From contig CAMHRJ010000053.1 of assembly GCA_946187475.1 (NCBI GenBank), positions 1 to 10,458 on the forward strand: a stretch of 10,458 nucleotides of DNA, in the 5' to 3' direction. Shown here one piece after another: positions 6,370 through 10,458 of the stretch (position 1 is its first letter; each line of letters opens with the position of its first letter). Made by a program: the position numbers and the translations under genes. The stretch comes from an uncultured Clostridia bacterium. GTDB taxonomy: Bacteria > Bacillota > Clostridia > Oscillospirales > Oscillospiraceae. The notes under the pieces were generated by a model. That model was not told the DNA's origin. It saw nothing but the letters and a program-made list of their open reading frames with translations, and did not search any database.

Positions 6370-6418
6370 CAACCGGGCTTTTCAATTTGTCAACCGACGA
6401 TTGCAATCGCTGCAACCG
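6370..6418. promoter_or_regulatory. Three CAACCG direct repeats and a palindrome upstream of the regulator gene
   Basis: CAACCG occurs at 6370-6375, 6391-6396 and 6413-6418, spaced 21 and 22 bases, i.e. two helical turns, so all three face the same side of the DNA. Between the second and third lies a perfect 12-base palindrome CGATTGCAATCG (6398-6409). The array abuts the -35 box. It is a good candidate operator region, possibly for the XRE regulator itself. Confidence 0.5.
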
Positions 6419-6496
6419 GAAGGAAAAACGTTAAAATTCAAGGGATTGTACGAACAGAGCGGGTAAAACAGTTGTCAATGTTGGAAGAGGCGTCTC

Positions 6497-6694
6497 GGCT
6501 CCCTCAGCTAACGCATGGCACGACCATCCAAATCAAAGATTTGGGGTCTAAGCACATGGGAGGGAGCTGGCACGGCGTCAGCCGTGACTGAGGGAGAGAG
6601 CCTTTCCGCTTGTATGCACTTGGTTTCATGCATACCGTGTCCAACGTCCGCTCCCTCAGTCAGCTTCGCTGACAGCTCCCTCGCCGAGGGAGCC
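6497..6694. repeat. Intergenic GAGGGAG repeat block with nested inverted repeats
   Basis: Six related modules occur within 198 bases: GGCTCCCTCAG (6497-6507), GAGGGAGCTG (6560-6569), CTGAGGGAG (6588-6596), CTCCCTCAG (6651-6659), CAGCTCCCTC (6673-6682) and GAGGGAGCC (6686-6694). The left unit (6560-6596) and right unit (6651-6682) are inverted copies with different central stems, so the region can fold into a large branched structure. Between them GTATGCA and TGCATAC (within 6612-6635) form another small hairpin. There is no transposase or coding frame of merit. From memory, repeats of this type are scattered in many copies through Oscillospiraceae genomes and behave like a non-autonomous mobile or structural element. 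Confidence 0.6.
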
Positions 6695-6746
6695 AAGTGG
6701 TGCGGTGCAGCAGCCGACATCCTGTTAAACTCCCAATTTACCGCGC

Positions 6747-6780
6747 AAAAAACCTCGAAGCGCTCTTACACGCTCCGCGG
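6747..6780 (-). terminator. Terminator of the mgtC-like gene
   Basis: On the minus strand CCGCGGAGCG pairs with CGCTTCGAGG (one mismatch, one G-T pair) around an eight-base loop, and six T follow directly. It begins nine bases after the stop codon of the MgtC/SapB gene. A clear intrinsic terminator. Confidence 0.85.
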
Positions 6781-6789
6781 CGAATGGTT

Positions 6790-7506
6790 TCAGCTTCGGC
6801 TCTCGTCCAGACGCTGGGCAAAGCGCACGCTGGGGATGGCCCGCAGGTGCTCCATGGCCTCGTCCGGGGTCAGGGAGCGGTTCATGATCTCCAGCTCCAG
6901 CTTGTAGCCGTCATACTCGCCGCCCTCCGGGCCGAAGGGGTCGATGGTGTTGAGCATGATGTCCGCCTCCTTCAGGGCAGTCATGAGCTTGCTGAGCTGC
7001 AGGTCACTGTCCACCTCCACATAGGTGGTCAGCATGTGGGTCAGCTTCACGCGGCGGCTGTCCAGCCGGTAGAGCGGCACCTGGACGATGTAGATGATCA
7101 GGCACATGAGCAGGGCGCACTCCACATACCCCGCGCCGCAGACCAGGCCCATGGCGCCCGTGGCCCAGAGGCCCGCCGCCGTGGTGACGCCGCTGATGTG
7201 GTTGTGGTTCCGGCCGGTGACGATGATGCTGCCCGCGCCCAGAAAGCCGATGCCGCTGATGACCTGGGCCGGAACGCGCATGGTGTCCCCCGGGACACCC
7301 AGGATCTCGATGCTGAACTGGGACATGATCACCGTGCTGGCCGCGCCCAGGCACACCAGCACATGGGTGCGAAAGCCCGCCGGCCGCTGCTGGCGGCCCC
7401 GGCTGTAGCCGATCACCGCGCCGCAGAGGCAGGCCGTCAGGAACCGGATCAGCACAGACAGCGGCCCGAGGTCCCGCAGGAAGGGGAAAATCTGCATCAA
7501 TGTCAT
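6790..7506 (-). CDS. MgtC/SapB family membrane protein
   Basis: A 238-residue protein of the MgtC/SapB family. The N-terminal part (about 12-147) holds four or five hydrophobic helices with family landmarks: GYSRGRQQRPAGFRTH (33-48), RVPAQVISGIGFLGAG (77-92) and GVTTAAGLWATGAMG (106-120). The cytoplasmic C-terminal part (about 157-238) looks like the ACT-like domain of full-length MgtC proteins. In Salmonella, MgtC promotes survival at low magnesium and in macrophages by inhibiting the ATP synthase; it is not itself a proven transporter, and the role in commensal Clostridia is unknown. I choose ATG at 7504-7506 with GGGAGG eight bases upstream; a longer frame to 7572 overlaps the promoter and is not transcribed in full. 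Monocistronic, with its own promoter and terminator. Confidence 0.92.
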   Translation of the reverse strand: MTLMQIFPFLRDLGPLSVLIRFLTACLCGAVIGYSRGRQQRPAGFRTHVLVCLGAASTVIMSQFSIEILGVPGDTMRVPAQVISGIGFLGAGSIIVTGRNHNHISGVTTAAGLWATGAMGLVCGAGYVECALLMCLIIYIVQVPLYRLDSRRVKLTHMLTTYVEVDSDLQLSKLMTALKEADIMLNTIDPFGPEGGEYDGYKLELEIMNRSLTPDEAMEHLRAIPSVRFAQRLDESRS

Positions 7507-7543
7507 GGGAAGCGCCTCCCTCGAAGTTGTCAATTTAAATAAA

Positions 7544-7572
7544 ATTGTATCGGATTTTTGTACAATTGTCAA
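7544..7572 (-). promoter_or_regulatory. Promoter of the mgtC-like gene
   Basis: TTGACA (7567-7572) and TACAAT (7544-7549) on the minus strand are separated by 17 bases, a near-consensus vegetative promoter. The start near 7537 leaves a leader of about 31 bases, too short for a magnesium riboswitch of the kind known upstream of mgtA-type genes. Confidence 0.8.
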
Positions 7573-7618
7573 TCGTTTCTAAACACTACCTGGGGACTTG
7601 GTTTTTTATCCGTCGAAA

Positions 7619-7717
7619 CTCGGTTTGTAACATCCGAGAGATTTATTCAACAGTTACAATTCGTAGTGATAAATAATCCATTTTCAGCCTATTTTTCACA
7701 AATTTTTTTCTTGAAAA
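7619..7717. promoter_or_regulatory. Inverted repeats in the divergent gap between mgtC-like and dehydratase promoters
   Basis: The AT-rich gap between the two -35 boxes (7573-7729) has no gene. It holds TTGTAAC (7625-7631) with GTTACAA (7653-7659), CTCGG (7619-7623) with CCGAG (7634-7638), and TTTTCA (7693-7698) with TGAAAA (7712-7717). The last pair lies just upstream of the dehydratase -35 box. Any of these may be regulator sites; arms are short enough that chance is possible. Confidence 0.3.
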
Positions 7718-7725
7718 TCAACAAT

Positions 7726-7743
7726 TTGTTTGACATTTAACAC
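7726..7743. promoter_or_regulatory. Rex-like redox operator over the dehydratase promoter
   Basis: The sequence TTGTTTG-ACAT-TTAACAC matches the clostridial Rex consensus TTGTTAA-N4-TTAACAA at 11 of 14 defined positions. It covers the -35 box (7730-7735). Rex represses fermentation genes when NAD+ is high and leaves DNA when NADH rises, which would suit an NADH-consuming fermentation pathway. The assignment rests on the consensus as I remember it. Confidence 0.5.
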
Positions 7744-7758
7744 GAACTCTGGTATTCT
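7730..7758 (+). promoter_or_regulatory. Promoter of the dehydratase operon
   Basis: A perfect TTGACA (7730-7735), 17 bases, then TATTCT (7753-7758). The start near 7765 gives a leader of about 95 bases, which contains a weak CGTGG/CCACG stem (7773-7777 with 7804-7808) and a TTAAGAT direct repeat, and ends in AAGGGGG (7847-7853) seven bases before the ATG. Confidence 0.75.
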
Positions 7759-7860
7759 TACATTGTATGCGGCGTGGGAGAATTTAAGATTTTTTAAGAT
7801 CTGCCACGAGTACCAAATCGAAAAGTAATTCAATGCGAAATCTTTTAAGGGGGCTTGCAC

Positions 7861-9048
7861 ATGAGAGACTTGAAACACCTGATCGCATTTGAAAAACTCC
7901 TGGAGGAAGCCAACAACCCGTTGGTTCGCCAGGCCAAGGAAGAGGGTCTGAAGGCGCTGGGCTACACCTGCTACTTCATGCCTGAGGTTCTGCTGGACCT
8001 GCCTGGCTGCTTCTCCGTGCGTCTGCGCGCACCGGGATGCACCTCCCCTGACATTGCGACCTACTATCTGTCCGGTCGTGTATGTCACTACGGCCGCAGC
8101 CTCTTCGAGCGCGCGCTCGAGGGCGGCTACAACTTCCTCGACGCCCAGATGGCAACCGAGACCTGCACGGTCACCTGCCGTTTCCAGGAGCACCTGGGTT
8201 ACATGGACGTCATCCAGAACCCGGACTTCTTCGTGGACTTCACCGACGTCCCCTTCAAGAAGACGGCCAACGCCATCGACCACTACAAGACCGAGCTGCA
8301 GCACCACGTGCTGAATCCTCTGCACGAGAAGTTCGGCATCGATGTCTCTGACGAAGCCATTCGCAAGGCCATCGAGCAGCACAACGAGGTCTGCGAGCTG
8401 ATCCAGGAGATCGGCAGCTACCGCAAGCTGGACAACCCGACCATCACCGGTTTCGAGTTCCAGATCATCCAGCTGGTCAGCCTGACCTGCCCGAAGCACC
8501 TGATTCTCCCCATGCTGCGTGAGACCGCCAAGGAGATGAAGACCCGCAAGCCCGACAAGAAGCCGACCTACCGCTGCAAGGTCATTCTGGCCGGCTCCGA
8601 GTGCGACGATCCTTACTTCACCCAGCTGATCGAAGGCTGCGGCGCTCTGGTTGTCGCCGACCGTCACTGCTACGGCTCCATCGAGTCCCGCGTGCCGATC
8701 GAGATCCAGGAAGGCGAGTCCGCTCTGGACGCTGTCGCCCGCCACTATCTCAAGACCAGCCAGTGCCCGCGCTTCATGCCGCAGGACGACATGCGCGCCC
8801 GCAAGCAGTTCCTGGCCGACCTGGCCAAGGAGTACAAGGCCGACGGTATCATCGTGGAATCCAACAAGTTCTGCGAGTACTGGAGCTACGAGCGTACCAT
8901 CGACACGATCATCCTGCCCCGCGACTTCGGCATTCCGGTCTGCTCCATCGAGAAAGAGTACATCAACGGCGCTTCCGGCCAGCTGCGTACGCGCTTCCAG
9001 GCCTTCGTCGAGAGCATTGAGATCAAGAAGATTCAGGAGGCGATCTAA
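7861..9048 (+). CDS. 2-hydroxyacyl-CoA dehydratase, small (HgdB-like) subunit
   Basis: A 395-residue protein of the HgdB/FldC/LcdB family, the subunits that hold a [4Fe-4S] cluster and remove water from (R)-2-hydroxyacyl-CoA through a ketyl radical, after one-electron activation by a separate ATP-driven activator. The closest remembered pattern is HgdB of Acidaminococcus fermentans (379 residues): ALGYTCYFMPEVLL (32-45) fits its early GCLPYYVPEELV, and GIIVESNKFCEYW (329-341) plus the C-terminal RTRFQAFVESI (376-386) fit its end. Likely cluster ligands are Cys75 (GRVCHYG), Cys102 or Cys106 (TETCTVTC) and Cys338. No signal or membrane segment; cytoplasmic. I choose ATG at 7861 over the TTG six bases upstream because AAGGGGG is optimally spaced. 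Its stop overlaps the next start (TAATG). Substrate is unknown: hydroxyglutaryl-, lactoyl- and aryllactyl-CoA are all possible. Confidence 0.88.
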   Translation: MRDLKHLIAFEKLLEEANNPLVRQAKEEGLKALGYTCYFMPEVLLDLPGCFSVRLRAPGCTSPDIATYYLSGRVCHYGRSLFERALEGGYNFLDAQMATETCTVTCRFQEHLGYMDVIQNPDFFVDFTDVPFKKTANAIDHYKTELQHHVLNPLHEKFGIDVSDEAIRKAIEQHNEVCELIQEIGSYRKLDNPTITGFEFQIIQLVSLTCPKHLILPMLRETAKEMKTRKPDKKPTYRCKVILAGSECDDPYFTQLIEGCGALVVADRHCYGSIESRVPIEIQEGESALDAVARHYLKTSQCPRFMPQDDMRARKQFLADLAKEYKADGIIVESNKFCEYWSYERTIDTIILPRDFGIPVCSIEKEYINGASGQLRTRFQAFVESIEIKKIQEAI

Positions 9049-10458
9049 TGAAAGATATGAAGAAACTCGTTCGCGACTTCTGGTACGGCAAGCCGGCAGA
9101 AGAGATGCGCATGGCCGACCTGTACATCCAGCCCACCGGCCTGTATAAGCACAGAGAGTGGCGCGGCGTCGTTGACACGTTCTATTACATGTACATGATC
9201 TGGGGTTACAACTACCTCCACATGGTCATGGACGTTATGAAGTACGGCAGCCTGATCGACTTCGTGAAGGGTCTCTGGCGTTACCGCTGGATGGGCCAGA
9301 CCTACATCCCCGTTCTGCACTGGTTTGACCGCGGCCTCGAAGGTCTGCGCGGTCCCGCTCTGCGCGGCTCCGCATGGCACTATCGTGCCATGGTCAACAG
9401 CACCATCCGTCAGTTCCAGACCATGTTCAAGGCTGACACCAAGCTGCACGGCGGCAAGAAGAACGATGCTTATTATCACACCATCGCTCACAAGGAGACC
9501 TTCTGGGGCGGCCTGCTGTATGGTTGGACTGACAAGTTCATCACCCAGCCTCTGGAGATGATCCCCTACTTCGTCACCTGCCACGTCAACAGCCACGTCG
9601 TTCTCAATTACATCGACGCTGCTCAGTCCATGGGCCTGCCGGGCGACCCCTGCCCGATGTGCCAGGCTGAGGAAGGCATCTTCGTTCTCGACGACGTGCC
9701 GGATTACAGCCCGATGTTCATCACCTGCAACGAGGCCTGCGACGGCTCCGTCGCTTCCACCATTCTGCAGGACTGGTTCTGGGATAAGCCGCTGTTCGCC
9801 TTCCCCATGACCATGCAGTTTGACAACGAAGAGGTCATGAAGAACTCCATGAACGAGGTCCAGCAGTGCTGGGCGTTCGTCGAGGAGCAGACCGGCGTTC
9901 CCATGAACTGGGATCTGCTGAATCAGCGTCTCGAGGAGCAGAACGAGCTCATGCGTTTCGAGTGGGAGAAGTGGGACGTCGCCGCCAACACCAACAGCTA
10001 CCCGATCAACGGTGTTGCCCAGGCTCTGTACCGCATCTACCAGTCTCAGTACGGCACCCACGGCGAGAACGACATCTGGCACTTTGTTGACCGCAAGGTT
10101 CGCCCGATCATGGAGAAGGCCGTTGCCAACAAGATCAACACCTTCCCGAAGACCCGCCACAGAGTCATCGCCTGGTCCTGCGCTCCGCTGTACTATTCCA
10201 ACTGGTGCACCTGGGCTTACAACGCCTGGGGCCTGAACGTCATCATCAACATGGACTCCCTGATGTTCAACATGGAAATCCGCACCGACACCAAGGAGCA
10301 CACCATCTACGACATGGCCAAGTACCACCTGAAGGCTCCCATGCGCAACAACGCCGTCGGCGGTCTGCACCACATTCTCGAGCTGTGGATGTGGATGGAG
10401 CGCTTCAACTGCGACATGGTCGCCATGTACGACCAGCTGCAGTGCAAGGGCATGCAGG
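9048..10458 (+). CDS. 2-hydroxyacyl-CoA dehydratase, large (HgdA-like) subunit, 3' end cut off
   Basis: The gene starts at ATG 9048-9050, sharing one base with the upstream stop, with AGGAGG (9035-9040) seven bases before; 470 codons are visible without a stop. The end NCDMVAMYDQLQCKGM (454-469) matches the HgdA segment around NRSCKPWSG, which ligates the cluster, so Cys466 is the probable counterpart. Further candidates are CPMC (202-205), Cys227 and Cys231 (FITCNEACDG). By comparison with HgdA (477 residues), some 50 residues should be missing, giving about 520. The N-terminal 170 or so residues have no counterpart I recognise and are aromatic. Tryptophan is extreme: 22 in 470 residues. Together with the small subunit it should form the heterodimeric dehydratase; an activator gene (HgdC-like) and a CoA-transferase are expected beyond the right edge. 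The order small-then-large is the reverse of hgdA-hgdB. Confidence 0.82.
   Translation, partial: MKDMKKLVRDFWYGKPAEEMRMADLYIQPTGLYKHREWRGVVDTFYYMYMIWGYNYLHMVMDVMKYGSLIDFVKGLWRYRWMGQTYIPVLHWFDRGLEGLRGPALRGSAWHYRAMVNSTIRQFQTMFKADTKLHGGKKNDAYYHTIAHKETFWGGLLYGWTDKFITQPLEMIPYFVTCHVNSHVVLNYIDAAQSMGLPGDPCPMCQAEEGIFVLDDVPDYSPMFITCNEACDGSVASTILQDWFWDKPLFAFPMTMQFDNEEVMKNSMNEVQQCWAFVEEQTGVPMNWDLLNQRLEEQNELMRFEWEKWDVAANTNSYPINGVAQALYRIYQSQYGTHGENDIWHFVDRKVRPIMEKAVANKINTFPKTRHRVIAWSCAPLYYSNWCTWAYNAWGLNVIINMDSLMFNMEIRTDTKEHTIYDMAKYHLKAPMRNNAVGGLHHILELWMWMERFNCDMVAMYDQLQCKGMQ

Noticed and set aside
6515..6907. Short frames on both strands inside the GAGGGAG repeat block
   Set aside because: They run through hairpin repeats and a terminator, with no start signals; the region is best read as non-coding.
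7696..8745. Open frame on the minus strand, 349 codons, opposite the small dehydratase subunit
   Set aside because: It runs through the plus-strand promoter and leader, has no start signals and is a shadow of the dehydratase gene.
9045..10373. Open frame on the minus strand, 442 codons, opposite the large dehydratase subunit
   Set aside because: Val/Asp/His-rich low-complexity product without ribosome site or promoter; the plus-strand frame has clear family motifs, a strong ribosome site and coupling to the upstream gene.

Overview
This window looks like the chromosome of a strictly fermentative, moderately GC-rich Clostridia member, most likely a gut Oscillospirales relative. Four things suggest this: GC-rich genes separated by AT-rich intergenic DNA, consensus TTGACA/TATAAT promoters with 17-base spacers and strong AGGAGG ribosome sites, an intergenic GAGGGAG repeat of a kind I associate from memory with that group, and a 2-hydroxyacyl-CoA dehydratase operon. 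The assignment is inference from style and content; there is no rRNA or other marker gene. I see no phage, insertion sequence, CRISPR array or tRNA.

Layout. Positions 1-82 hold the promoter and two matching operators of a gene that reads leftward out of the window. Positions 92-354 are non-coding, with a cluster of TTTTTAGA repeats. Positions 355-660 form a compact transcription unit: promoter, structured leader, a 33-residue microprotein and a terminator. A leftward P-type cation ATPase of the CtpE/YoaB-like type follows (792-3254). It is divergent from a rightward two-gene operon (3435-5250) encoding a PspA/IM30 membrane-remodelling protein and a Gly/Ser/Arg-rich membrane protein with a TPM-like domain. 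A bidirectional terminator separates that operon from a leftward gene for a membrane-anchored XRE-type regulator (5302-6297). Positions 6298-6789 hold the regulator's promoter and repeat sites, a GAGGGAG repeat block, and the terminator of a leftward MgtC/SapB membrane protein gene (6790-7506). A divergent promoter region then leads to a rightward operon (7861 to the window end) for the two subunits of a 2-hydroxyacyl-CoA dehydratase. The second subunit is cut by the window edge.

How the parts may work together. The ATPase, PspA/TPM pair, membrane-bound regulator and MgtC-like protein all concern membrane integrity or ion balance, but each has its own promoter, so this is at most a loose neighbourhood. 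The dehydratase operon is catabolic: amino-acid or hydroxy-acid fermentation using CoA esters and a radical, electron-activated dehydration. Its promoter carries a good match to the clostridial Rex site, which would tie expression to the NADH/NAD+ ratio. The most interesting unexplained items are the microprotein with a possibly switching leader, the tryptophan-rich, N-terminally extended large dehydratase subunit, and the two near-identical operators at the left edge.
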